Of a stretch of 54,320 bases of DNA, positions 35,101 through 42,947 are shown one piece after another (position 1 is the stretch's first letter; each line of letters starts with the position of its first letter). The notes below the pieces were generated by a model. That model saw only the letters and a list, made by a program, of their open reading frames with translations. It searched no databases and was not told the DNA's origin. The stretch lies in assembly GCA_965363725.1 (NCBI GenBank), contig CBDTUS010000003.1, positions 1 to 54,320 on the forward strand, read 5' to 3'. Source of the stretch: JAGLCY01 sp965363725 (GTDB taxonomy: Bacteria; Krumholzibacteriota; Krumholzibacteriia; LZORAL124-64-63). The translations under genes were made by a program, and so were the position numbers.

Positions 35101-35171
35101 AGGTGGGCCGGAACGACCCCTGTCCCTGCGGCAGCGGTAAGAAGTTCAAGAAGTGCTGCGGGGCGACTTGA
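32151..35171 (+). CDS. secA: Preprotein translocase ATPase SecA
   Basis: SecA drives export of unfolded proteins through SecYEG. The 1006-residue protein has NBD1 with MATGEGKTLVA (about 119-129) and DEVDSVLIDEAR (about 225), the preprotein cross-linking domain, NBD2 (TNMAGRGTDI, GRAGRQGDPG), the helical scaffold and a C-terminal zinc motif CPCGSGKKFKKCC. It is about 100 residues longer than E. coli SecA; most of the extra lies after the DEAD box (about 255-370, ELNPRVNNVVRQQMKIVNNWL and following), an insertion I associate with Bacteroidetes/Chlorobi-type SecA. I chose ATG 32151 because GGAG (32140-32143) is 7 bp upstream; ATG 32145 would leave 1 bp. Confidence 0.97.
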   Translation: MATGLTGWISKIFSKREKDISRLQPTVDRIKENREQYRDLSDEQLRAKREEFLQRYEAGETLDDMLVETYGVVWEACRRLTERKASWVVWGQDQVWEMIPYDVQLVGGIVLHQGKIAEMATGEGKTLVAIFPLYLNSIPGKGAHLVTVNDYLARRDAEWMGGVLDFLGCNVGFILGQMTPEERREAYGCDITYGTNNEFGFDYLRDNMVVQAEHLVHRDFHYAIVDEVDSVLIDEARTPLIISGAVDKSTHQFTELNPRVNNVVRQQMKIVNNWLSDVERVMRPAMKGEDVDIDDETALKLLRISRGAPKNPRFRKLGQVPGVLETVQRTEEAFMRDKAMWEADADLLYVVEEKNNHVDLTENGREVFAASDPDFFILPDLAVSAGDIETNDELDVRQKAERLAVVEKEYALKNERISNVDQLLRAYSLYEKDVEYVMQEGKVVIVDTFTGRLQPGRRFSDGLHQALEAKESVAVQKETQTLATVTVQNFFRKYAKLSGMTGTAETEEAEFNGIYELDVVVIPTNRPITRADLDDVIYKSKKEKYKAIVGEVERLHALGLPVLVGTTTVEVSELLSRLLKLRGINHNVLNAKQHKAEAEIVSEAGRIGAVTIATNMAGRGTDIKLAPEIMQLPEKWPDMGLDPEMYEGQLTGLQIIGTERHESRRIDRQLRGRAGRQGDPGQAIFFLSLEDDLMRLFSPERIIKVMDRLGVEEGEVITHSMVTKAIEKAQIRVETQNYEIRKHLLEYDDVVNKQREVIYALRRDAVIGADLADQMLGFVENAVAGIFAECANRDMAPDFWEMDKLARLYQGLVLAPLPLEKDEHLDSGHEAIEDKLVDFAAEKYKAKEASLGADLARQLEKYVLVQVLDEHWRDHLNELIMLRSGIGLRSYGQRDPLVEYKAESYDLFQTMMDNLEKSTVSLYFRAELARPPRQAEPDLDKVQTSHKEVSAYEQGPAPQGGQAPGQAAEEHRSGPRPLQREEPKVGRNDPCPCGSGKKFKKCCGAT

Positions 35172-35290
35172 CGGGACCGGCCCCAGGAGGCGGACTTGCC
35201 GAGTCGGGGGTGTCATGCTAGTTTTTGGCGGCCTCGCCTCGAGAAGACAGCGAGCTACGATTTTTGACGTGGGTCAGGAAAGTGAAGACC

Positions 35291-35776
35291 ATGGATCCTG
35301 AAAGGGACAGACTCAAACATCTGCTGATCATCCTGCTGGAGGCCCTGTCCGGGCCCCAGGAAGTGGTGTCGCCTTTGAGGGGGCGGATCCAGGAGAAGGC
35401 CGAGGCGGCCGGCCTGGATGAGGGAGACGTCCATGGTCTGCTGGACTGGATCGAATCCCACTGGCTCGGCGACGACCGGCCGGGTTGGGATCGGGATCCC
35501 CTGCCGGACGCGCCCTCCGAAAAGGCCTTCCGCTACTTCGGAGATGTCGACGCCGATTACATGTCTCCCCAGGGCCTCGGTTTCCTGGTGGAGCTTTTCA
35601 ACGACGGGCAGATCAACCGGGCCCAGATGGAGGCCCTGCTGCAGTATTCCTCCTTCATCGCGCTCAAGCCCCTGGAACCGTACGAGCTGGAGTCGGTCCT
35701 GGAGCAGGTCCTGTTCCGGCCCGGGCGGCCCGGAATGACGGGCGGAGCGTCGGAGGGATTCGAGAATATTCATTGA
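35291..35776 (+). CDS. Smg/DUF494 family protein
   Basis: A 161-residue soluble protein of unknown biochemical function. The C-terminal part (DGQINRAQMEALLQYSSFIALKPL followed by VLEQVLFRP) follows the Smg (DUF494) pattern. Smg genes lie beside topA or dprA in many bacteria, and here topA is the next gene, 77 bp on, which strengthens a call that sequence alone leaves open. The N-terminal half is helical (LKHLLIILLEALSGPQEVV). ATG at 35291 preceded by AGGAAAG. A weak promoter-like pair (TTGCCG / TAGTTT, 17-bp spacer, 35196-35224) lies upstream. Confidence 0.6.
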   Translation: MDPERDRLKHLLIILLEALSGPQEVVSPLRGRIQEKAEAAGLDEGDVHGLLDWIESHWLGDDRPGWDRDPLPDAPSEKAFRYFGDVDADYMSPQGLGFLVELFNDGQINRAQMEALLQYSSFIALKPLEPYELESVLEQVLFRPGRPGMTGGASEGFENIH

Positions 35777-35853
35777 ACGCCCACGCCCCGGGTACGCACA
35801 CTAGGACCGGCCGCTGACTTCAGCTGCCGGGTTTTACTTGGAAGGAACAATAC

Positions 35854-38577
35854 TTGAAGCTGATCATCGTCGAGTCCCCGGCCAAGGCCCGCACCATCTC
35901 CCGTTTCCTGGGTGACGACTACGTCGTGACGTCCAGCTATGGGCACATCCGTGACTTGCCCGGCTCCGCCAAGGAAATCCCGGCCAAGTACAAGAAGGAG
36001 CCCTGGCGCCGTTACGGGGTCAATCTGGATGACAACTACACGCCCATCTACGTGGTGTCCGCGGACAGCAAGAAGCAGGTCGCCGAGCTCAAGAAGCTCA
36101 TGAAGAAAGCGGACGAGGTCCTGCTCGCGACGGATGAGGACCGCGAGGGGGAGGCCATCAGCTGGCACCTGCTCGAGGTGCTGGACCCCAAGGTCCCCGT
36201 GCGGCGCATCACCTTCCATGAAATCACCCGGTCGGCCATCAACGAGGCTCTCGAGAATCCGCGTGAAGTGGACATGAAGCTCGTGCGGGCCCAGGAAGGC
36301 CGCCGGATCCTGGACCGGCTCTACGGGTATTCCCTGTCGCCGGTGCTCTGGAAGAAGGTCCGGACCAAGCTGTCGGCCGGTCGCGTGCAGAGCGTGGCGG
36401 TGCGGCTGGTGGTGGAAAAGGAAGAGGAGCGGCAAAAGTTCCACGTGGCCAAGTACTGCGACATCGATGCGATCATGACCAGCGGGGATCTGGAGTTCAG
36501 CGCCCGCCTGTCGGAAATCGATGGTCTGAAAGTGGCCGGCGGGAAGGATTTCGATCCCGACACCGGGGAGCTCAAGAGCTCCGGCAAGCGGACGCAGCTG
36601 GGCCAAAATGAGGCCGAGCGTCTGGCCGAGGCTGCCGGGCAGGCCCTGCCGTGGCGTATCACCCAGGTGACCCGCAAGGAATCGACCCAGCGGCCTTCGC
36701 CGCCGTTTACCACCTCGACCCTGCAGCAGGCGGCCAGCGGTCGCCTCAAGATGTCGCCCCAGCGGGTCATGCGGATCGCCCAGCGGTTGTATGAAGGTGT
36801 CGGTGCGGTTCGTGATGGTCTGATCACCTACATGAGGACCGATTCGCTGACCCTCAGCGAAAAATCCCTGGCCGAGATCGAATCCCACGTCCGCGAAAGC
36901 TACGGCACCGACTACACCGAAGGACCCCGGCGGTACAAGACCAAGTCAAAGGGGGCCCAGGAGGCCCACGAAGCCATCCGGCCCACCCATGTGGACCGGA
37001 CGCCGGAATCGGTGGCCGACCGCCTGGACAGCGAAGAATTGGCCGTCTACCGGCTGATCTGGAACCGGACCGTGGCCTCTCAGATGGCCAACGCCAAGCT
37101 GGACAAGACCGCGGTCGACATCACCGCCGCGGCGGCGGACCGCGAGCTGACCTTCAGGTCCAATGGCTCGGTGGTGCGGTTCCCCGGCTTCCTGAAGGTC
37201 TACGGAGACAAGGGCAAGGACACCTTGCTGCCCGAATTGACCGAAGGCCGGACCATTGGCGGGAGCAGGCAGGACAACCAGCCTCCGGTGGAAATCGCCA
37301 AGGTCGAGCCCCTGGTCCATGAGACGCAGCCCCCGGCCCGCTTCACGGAAGCCTCCCTGATCAAGAAGCTGGAGGAGGAAGGCATCGGCCGGCCGTCCAC
37401 CTATGCCGCGGTGATCGGCACCATCCAGAGCCGTGAGTACGTGGTCAAGAAGTCCGGAGCTCTGCTGCCGTCGTACATCGGTATTGCGGTCACCCACCTG
37501 CTGCGGGAACATTTCAACAAGTATGTGGACACCCAGTTCACCGCCCGGATGGAGGAGGAACTCGACCAGATCGCCTCCGGGGAAGTGGACTGGATAGAGT
37601 TCCTGGATTGTTTCTTCCGCGGCTGCAAGGGCGAAGCCGGCCTCGAGCAGGACATCGAGTCGGAACTGGACAAGATCGAGTTTCCACGCATCCCCATCGG
37701 GGACGATCCGGAAACCGGAAAACCCATCGTGCTGCGCATCGGACGCAACTATGTTTCGGTTCACGTCGAGGACCAGGACGACCGTCGGGCCACCCTGCCG
37801 GTAGACCTTCTGATCGACGAGTTGACCTCCCAGAAGGCCCTGGACCTCATCGTCCAGCGGGACAAGTCCCGCGAGCCCATCGGCCAGCACCCCGAAACGG
37901 GGCAGAACATCTACGCCTTGACCGGACCTTTCGGACCCTATCTCCAGCTGGGGGAGCAGGAAGAGGACAAGAAACCCAAGCGGATCAGCCTGGGGAAAAA
38001 GACCGACCCCACGTCCATCGACCTGGAATACGCCCTGCGGCTGCTGTCATTGCCCCGGGAAATCGGCACGGACCCCGAAACGGGAAAACCCGTGCGGGCC
38101 GGGCTCGGACGTTTCGGGCCCTACGTCGAGCGGGACCGGGTGTTTGCCAGCGTACAGACCGTGGACACCCTCTTTACCATCAATCTCGAAGACGCCCTGG
38201 AACGCATCCGCAACAAGAACAAGCGGACCGTCCTGCGGGAACTGGGAAAGCACCCGGAATCCGGTGAAGGCCTGTCGATCTGCAAGGGTCGGTTCGGTCC
38301 CTATGTGACCGACGGGAAGCTCAACGCCAACATCGGCCGGGATCGCGATCCCGAAGAGGTCTCGGTGGAGGAGGCGGTCACCCTGCTGAAGGACGCCGCT
38401 CTGCGCAAGAAGAACGGGAAGAAGGTCGGCAGGAAGAAAACTGCCAAGAAAAAGACCGTGAAGAAGAAGGCGGCGAAAAAGAAGACGACCAAAAAGAAGG
38501 TGGCCAAAAAGAAAACCACCACAAAAAAGACCAGCAAGAAATCGTCCGGCCGGGCGGCGACGCCTGACAAGTCCTGA
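35854..38577 (+). CDS. topA: DNA topoisomerase I
   Basis: Type IA topoisomerase that relaxes negative supercoils. The 907-residue protein has an N-terminal Toprim domain (LIIVESPAKARTISRFLG; DEDREGEAISWHL near 92-104), the catalytic region with Tyr326 in LITYMRTDSL, and four C-terminal 'DPETGKP...GRFGPYV' repeats (about 610-840; the first is degenerate). It ends in a Lys-rich tail (about 848-900) of KKKT/KKKA repeats. There are no four-cysteine zinc ribbons, unlike E. coli TopA. The TTG start at 35854 has GGAAGGA upstream. Its stop overlaps the trmFO start by one base. Confidence 0.97.
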   Translation: MKLIIVESPAKARTISRFLGDDYVVTSSYGHIRDLPGSAKEIPAKYKKEPWRRYGVNLDDNYTPIYVVSADSKKQVAELKKLMKKADEVLLATDEDREGEAISWHLLEVLDPKVPVRRITFHEITRSAINEALENPREVDMKLVRAQEGRRILDRLYGYSLSPVLWKKVRTKLSAGRVQSVAVRLVVEKEEERQKFHVAKYCDIDAIMTSGDLEFSARLSEIDGLKVAGGKDFDPDTGELKSSGKRTQLGQNEAERLAEAAGQALPWRITQVTRKESTQRPSPPFTTSTLQQAASGRLKMSPQRVMRIAQRLYEGVGAVRDGLITYMRTDSLTLSEKSLAEIESHVRESYGTDYTEGPRRYKTKSKGAQEAHEAIRPTHVDRTPESVADRLDSEELAVYRLIWNRTVASQMANAKLDKTAVDITAAAADRELTFRSNGSVVRFPGFLKVYGDKGKDTLLPELTEGRTIGGSRQDNQPPVEIAKVEPLVHETQPPARFTEASLIKKLEEEGIGRPSTYAAVIGTIQSREYVVKKSGALLPSYIGIAVTHLLREHFNKYVDTQFTARMEEELDQIASGEVDWIEFLDCFFRGCKGEAGLEQDIESELDKIEFPRIPIGDDPETGKPIVLRIGRNYVSVHVEDQDDRRATLPVDLLIDELTSQKALDLIVQRDKSREPIGQHPETGQNIYALTGPFGPYLQLGEQEEDKKPKRISLGKKTDPTSIDLEYALRLLSLPREIGTDPETGKPVRAGLGRFGPYVERDRVFASVQTVDTLFTINLEDALERIRNKNKRTVLRELGKHPESGEGLSICKGRFGPYVTDGKLNANIGRDRDPEEVSVEEAVTLLKDAALRKKNGKKVGRKKTAKKKTVKKKAAKKKTTKKKVAKKKTTTKKTSKKSSGRAATPDKS

Positions 38578-39932
38578 TGACCGTGCCGGGCCGGCCCACG
38601 GTCACGGTGGTAGGAGGCGGCCTGGCCGGCTGCGAAGCGGCCCTCCAGTTGGCGCGCTTGGGAATCCCTGTCCGCTTGGTGGAAATGCGCCCGGGGGTGA
38701 AGACCCCGGCCCATCGAACCGACGGACTGGCCGAAATCGTCTGCAGCAACTCCCTTAAAAGCACCGCACCGGCCACCGCGTCCGGTTTGCTCAAGGACGA
38801 ACTCGACCTGCTGGGCTGCCGTCTTCTGGATTGCGCCCGCCAGGCCTCGGTGCCCGCCGGAGCCGCTCTGGCGGTGGACCGGGAAGAATTTTCGGCCCGC
38901 GTCGCCGAACGTATCGACGCTGAACCCCTCATCGAAATGGTGCACGATGAAATCAGGGAGTTGCCCCCGACCCCTGATCATCACTGGCTGCTCGCCACCG
39001 GGCCCCTGACCAGCGCCGAACTGGTGGCCGAGATCGGCAGGATTTCCGGTCGCCCCGCCCTTCATTTCTTCGACGCCATCGCCCCGACCGTAACCCTCGA
39101 GTCCCTGGATCTGGACATTCTCTACCGCGCCGCCCGCTACGACCGGGGCGAGGCCGACTACCTCAACGCCGCCCTGGATGAAGAGCAGTACGCCGCCTTC
39201 CTGTCCGCGTTGCTGGCCTCCGAAAAGGCCGACGTCCACGCCTTCGACCGTGGCGAACTTTTCGACGGTTGCCAGCCTATCGAGGAAATAGCCGCCTCGG
39301 GTCCCCAGTCCCTGGCTTTTGGTCCGCTGCGTCCCGTGGGTCTCCATGATCCGGTCACCGGCCGCCGCGCCCACGCCGTGGTCCAACTGAGGCAGGAAAA
39401 TCGCGAGGGGACCCTGTTTGGCCTGGTCGGTTTCCAGACACGGTTGAAATTCGGGGAGCAGAAGCGCGTTTTCAGCCTGATCCCCGGCCTGGCCGGGGCC
39501 GAATTTGTGCGGTACGGACAGCTCCACCGAAATTTCTATCTCGACACGCCCCGCTGCTGCACCCCGGATTTCGCCCTGCGTGATCGCCCCGATGTTTGGG
39601 TAGCCGGCCAGATCACCGGTGTGGAGGGGTATGTCGAATCCATCACTTCGGGCCTGGTGACAGCTTGGGGACTGGCTGCCCGGGTCCTGGGGCTCGACCT
39701 GCCGGGACTGCCTCGCGAAACCCTGATGGGCGCCCTTTTACGTGACTTCCTCTTCGACACCACCACCGACCGGCTCTCACCCATGAACGTCAATTTCGGC
39801 CTGCTTCCGGACCTGACCGAAAAAGTGCGCGGCAAAAGGGACCGCAAACTGGCCAAGGCGGAACGGGCGCGCACCGCCCTGAAGGAGTGGCTGAAGCGGG
39901 ACAGCATCACCGCCCTTCTTGCCGCTTCTTGA
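38577..39932 (+). CDS. trmFO: Methylenetetrahydrofolate-tRNA-(uracil-5-)-methyltransferase TrmFO
   Basis: Folate- and FAD-dependent enzyme that makes 5-methyluridine at position 54 of tRNA. The 451-residue product shows the N-terminal FAD-binding motif VVGGGLAGCEAALQLARLG, the VEMRPGVKTPAHRTDGLAEIVCSNSLKS block with the conserved cysteine, GVEGYVESITSGLVTAWGLA and the late PMNVNFGLLP motif. The ATG at 38577 shares one base with the topA stop. topA-trmFO-xerC-hslV-hslU is a gene string known from Firmicutes. Length is normal. Confidence 0.96.
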   Translation: MTVPGRPTVTVVGGGLAGCEAALQLARLGIPVRLVEMRPGVKTPAHRTDGLAEIVCSNSLKSTAPATASGLLKDELDLLGCRLLDCARQASVPAGAALAVDREEFSARVAERIDAEPLIEMVHDEIRELPPTPDHHWLLATGPLTSAELVAEIGRISGRPALHFFDAIAPTVTLESLDLDILYRAARYDRGEADYLNAALDEEQYAAFLSALLASEKADVHAFDRGELFDGCQPIEEIAASGPQSLAFGPLRPVGLHDPVTGRRAHAVVQLRQENREGTLFGLVGFQTRLKFGEQKRVFSLIPGLAGAEFVRYGQLHRNFYLDTPRCCTPDFALRDRPDVWVAGQITGVEGYVESITSGLVTAWGLAARVLGLDLPGLPRETLMGALLRDFLFDTTTDRLSPMNVNFGLLPDLTEKVRGKRDRKLAKAERARTALKEWLKRDSITALLAAS

Positions 39933-39991
39933 GGCTGGTGGTACATTCCCCTCCAACATCCCGCAATAGCGACAAGGACGTGGAGTAGGTC

Positions 39992-40963
39992 ATGGCGGAC
40001 GATCCCCTCGGACCCTATCTCGAATACCTGACCCATGAGAGGGGTATGAGTCCCCGCACGGTGGAAGCGTACGGCCGTGACGTGTCGGGTTTTCTGACCA
40101 GCGCGGTGGCCTTCGGGGTTCTGGAAGACCCCCCGGACAGCGCCCAGTGGCACAAGCTGGAGGGCAGACGAGGTGCCATCCGAGGCCACCTGGCGGTCCT
40201 CAGGCGGGAAAACCGCCGCCTGACGACCCTGGACCGGCATCTGGCCGCCATCCGATCCTTCTACCGGTATCTGGAGTCGACGGGCAGGGTAGCATCGGTA
40301 CCCACCAACCTGACCGCCGGCAAGGGCGGGCGGGAACGTCGACTGCCGCGGGATCTGAACATCGAAATGGCGGCCCGCCTGCTCGAACTGCCCCCGAACG
40401 ACACCGACCGCGGGCGCCGGGACCGGGCCCTGCTCGAAATGATCTACGGTCTGGGTTTACGGCTCGCCGAAGTGGTTGGCCTGGACCTGGGGGACATCGA
40501 TCTGGCGGCGGGGAGGGTCAAGGTCCTGGGCAAAGGGAATAAGGAACGGATTCTGCCGATTGGCGGCTGCGCGGAAGCCGCCTTGAGGAACTACCTTGAG
40601 CAGAGGCTGGAACCTCCTGTCTGGCAGGATTTTGCCGACGGAATTTGTCGAGGTCCCGACCGCCACCGGCCCGTGTTCGAAGGACGCCCGGGGCGCCGGA
40701 TCGCCCGCCGCACGGTGCAGAGCAGGGTCGAGAAATACGCCCAGGAACTGGCCGGGCTGGCCGGGGTTTCTCCCCACACCCTGCGCCATTCTTTCGCCAC
40801 CCACCTGCTGGAGGGGGGTGCGGGCATCAGGGTGGTTCAGGAGCTTCTGGGGCATCGGCATCTGGCTACTACCCAGATCTACACCCACCTGGACCGGGGA
40901 AAACTCCGGGACGGATTCGTGGCGGCCCATCCGCGCGCGAGGAAAAAAGCCGGGGACAAATAA
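39992..40963 (+). CDS. xerC: Tyrosine recombinase XerC
   Basis: Site-specific recombinase that, with XerD, resolves chromosome dimers at dif. The 323-residue protein has an N-terminal SAM-like DNA-binding domain (about 5-115; YLTHERGMSPRTVEAYGRDV) and a catalytic domain (about 125-310) with YGLGLRLAEV, KGNKERILPI, HTLRHSFATHLLEGG, LGHRHLATTQIYTHL and nucleophile Tyr297. A short loop near 210-230 is longer than usual. I call it XerC rather than XerD from its place in the topA-trmFO-xerC-hslVU string; a second Xer gene lies at 51496-52410. ATG at 39992 with GGAGTAGG upstream. Confidence 0.9.
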   Translation: MADDPLGPYLEYLTHERGMSPRTVEAYGRDVSGFLTSAVAFGVLEDPPDSAQWHKLEGRRGAIRGHLAVLRRENRRLTTLDRHLAAIRSFYRYLESTGRVASVPTNLTAGKGGRERRLPRDLNIEMAARLLELPPNDTDRGRRDRALLEMIYGLGLRLAEVVGLDLGDIDLAAGRVKVLGKGNKERILPIGGCAEAALRNYLEQRLEPPVWQDFADGICRGPDRHRPVFEGRPGRRIARRTVQSRVEKYAQELAGLAGVSPHTLRHSFATHLLEGGAGIRVVQELLGHRHLATTQIYTHLDRGKLRDGFVAAHPRARKKAGDK

Positions 40964-41016
40964 CCAATCGGGAATTTTCCCGGAATTCGAGGGCGACATC
41001 GCCCGGGGAGTCATTC

Positions 41017-41586
41017 ATGAACGTGAGATCCACCACAGTGCTGGCCGTCCTGCGGGACGGCAAGGGCGCCATCGCCAGTGACGGTCAGGTCACCCTGGGC
41101 CAGACGGCGGTCAAGCACGGGGCGGTCAAGGTCCGCAAACTGTTCGGCGGTCAGGTCCTGGTCGGATTTGCCGGCGGCGCTGCGGACGCCTTCAGCCTGT
41201 TCGAAAAATTCGAGGGCCACCTGGAACGCTATCGCGGCCACCTGAAACGCGCCACCGTCGAACTGGCGCGGGAGTGGCGTCGCGACAGGATCCTGCGCAA
41301 ACTGGAAGCGATGATGGTCGTGATGGACAAGGGCGACATCTTCATCGTCTCGGGAAACGGCGACATCATCGAAAGCGACGACAACCTGACGGCCATCGGT
41401 TCCGGCGGTCCCTACGCCCTGGCGGCCGGGCGCGCCCTCATGCAGAACACCGAACTGGACGCGGCCGACATCTGCCGCAAATCGCTGCAGCTTGCGGGGG
41501 AGATCTGCATCTACACCAACACCAGCATCACCCTGCTGGAGCTCGAGTCCGAAGGAAGTGACGACGTTGAAGATCAAACAGATTGA
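41017..41586 (+). CDS. hslV: ATP-dependent protease subunit HslV (ClpQ)
   Basis: Proteolytic core of the HslVU two-part protease, related to proteasome beta subunits. The 189-residue product starts MNVRSTTVLAVLRDGKGAIASDGQVTLG (seen as two adjoining blocks); removal of the first five residues would expose the catalytic N-terminal threonine (TTVLAV). The GSGGPYALAAGRALM block and ICIYTNTSI near the C-terminus are family marks. ATG at 41017 with GGGGAG 6 bp upstream decides the start against a longer frame reaching into xerC. hslU overlaps its end by 20 bp. Confidence 0.96.
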   Translation: MNVRSTTVLAVLRDGKGAIASDGQVTLGQTAVKHGAVKVRKLFGGQVLVGFAGGAADAFSLFEKFEGHLERYRGHLKRATVELAREWRRDRILRKLEAMMVVMDKGDIFIVSGNGDIIESDDNLTAIGSGGPYALAAGRALMQNTELDAADICRKSLQLAGEICIYTNTSITLLELESEGSDDVEDQTD

Positions 41587-42925
41587 ACATGCCAGCATGT
41601 GGACCTGCCCCGAGATCGTGGAGCTCCTGGACCGCTATATCATCGGGCAGGGCGACGCCAAGAAATCCGTCGCCATCGCGCTGCGCAACCGCTGGCGCCG
41701 GATGCAGCTTCCTGACGAGATGCGGCGTGAAGTCGTCCCCAACAACATCATCCTGATCGGGCCCACCGGCGTGGGCAAGACCGAGATCGCGCGACGGCTA
41801 TCACAGATCGCCAACCTGCCCTTCCTCAAGGTGGAGGCCACCAAGTTCACCGAGAAGGGTTACGTGGGCCGGGACGTGGATTCCATGGTGCGGGACCTGG
41901 TGGAAAACGCCATCGCCCTGGTGCGCCGCCGTGCCGAGACCCGCTACACGGAGGAAATCGACCAGGCCGTGGACGACGAGATCCTGAACATCCTGTTCCC
42001 GCCCCTGGCGGGCATGGACCACGAACCCGAACGCACCGCCCGCTGGGAACGCAGCCGCGACAAGATCCGCAAGCAGCTCACCGAAGGCGTTCTGGACGAC
42101 AAGGAAGTGGCTGTCACCAGCGAGCAGTCCAAGGTGCCCATCGCCAACATCTTCACCTCCGCCGGCGAGGAATTCGATGCCTCGTTCGGGGAAAGCCTCA
42201 AGAACCTTTTCCCGAAGCAGAAAACCGAAAAGAAGGTTTCGGTCGCCAAGGCCCGGCGCCTGTTACGTGAACAGGAGGCGGATAAGCGTCTGGACATGGA
42301 CCAGATCGTTTCCGAGGCGATTGAACTGGTGGAGAACGGGGGAATCATCTTTCTGGACGAGATCGACAAGATCGCCGGCGGGCGCGGACATGGCAGCGGC
42401 CCCGATGTTTCCCGTGAAGGAGTGCAGCGCGATCTCCTGCCCATCGTCGAAGGTTCGGCCATCAGCACCAAGTATGGACCGGTAAAAACCGACCATGTGC
42501 TGTTCCTGGCCGCGGGCGCATTCCACATGAGCAAACCCAGCGACCTGATCCCCGAGTTGCAGGGCCGTTTCCCGATCCGGGTGGAGCTGGACAGCCTTAC
42601 CGAAGAGGACTTCGTCAAGATCCTGCGGGACACCGAAGGGTCGTTGATCCGCCAGTACACCGCCATGCTCGAGGTCGACAACTGCCGGGTGGATTTCACA
42701 CCCGACGCCCTGGAGGAACTGGCACACCTGGCGGCCGAGCTGAACAAACGGATGGAGAACATCGGCGCCCGGCGTCTGCAGACCATCATGGCCCAGCTGC
42801 TGGACGAACTCCTGTTCGAGGTCCCTGCGCGCCAGATGGGGCCCGTCACCGTGGACCGGGCCTTTGTCAGTGAAAAGCTGTCGGGCATCATCCGCGACGA
42901 GGACCTGTCCCGCTACATTCTCTGA
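41567..42925 (+). CDS. hslU: ATP-dependent protease ATPase subunit HslU (ClpY)
   Basis: AAA+ unfoldase that feeds substrates to HslV. The 452-residue protein has the N-terminal CPEIVELLDRYIIGQGDAKKSVAIALRNRWRR block (in two parts), Walker A GPTGVGKT at 65-72, FTEKGYVGRDVDSMVRDLV, the intermediate domain (about 130-240), Walker B GGIIFLDEIDKI, and the C-terminal LSRYIL end that inserts into HslV. The TTG at 41567 was chosen because GAAGGAAG lies 8 bp upstream and the family head begins there; it lies inside hslV, so the two are coupled. Confidence 0.97.
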   Translation: MKIKQIEHASMWTCPEIVELLDRYIIGQGDAKKSVAIALRNRWRRMQLPDEMRREVVPNNIILIGPTGVGKTEIARRLSQIANLPFLKVEATKFTEKGYVGRDVDSMVRDLVENAIALVRRRAETRYTEEIDQAVDDEILNILFPPLAGMDHEPERTARWERSRDKIRKQLTEGVLDDKEVAVTSEQSKVPIANIFTSAGEEFDASFGESLKNLFPKQKTEKKVSVAKARRLLREQEADKRLDMDQIVSEAIELVENGGIIFLDEIDKIAGGRGHGSGPDVSREGVQRDLLPIVEGSAISTKYGPVKTDHVLFLAAGAFHMSKPSDLIPELQGRFPIRVELDSLTEEDFVKILRDTEGSLIRQYTAMLEVDNCRVDFTPDALEELAHLAAELNKRMENIGARRLQTIMAQLLDELLFEVPARQMGPVTVDRAFVSEKLSGIIRDEDLSRYIL

Positions 42926-42947
42926 CGGACGTGACCCGGAGGTTCGG

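Noticed and set aside
40969..40982. CGGGAATTTTCCCG between xerC and hslV as a heat-shock operator or terminator
   Set aside because: It is unlike CIRCE or a sigma-32 promoter and has no T-run; probably a small chance hairpin, though it lies in a 53-bp gap.
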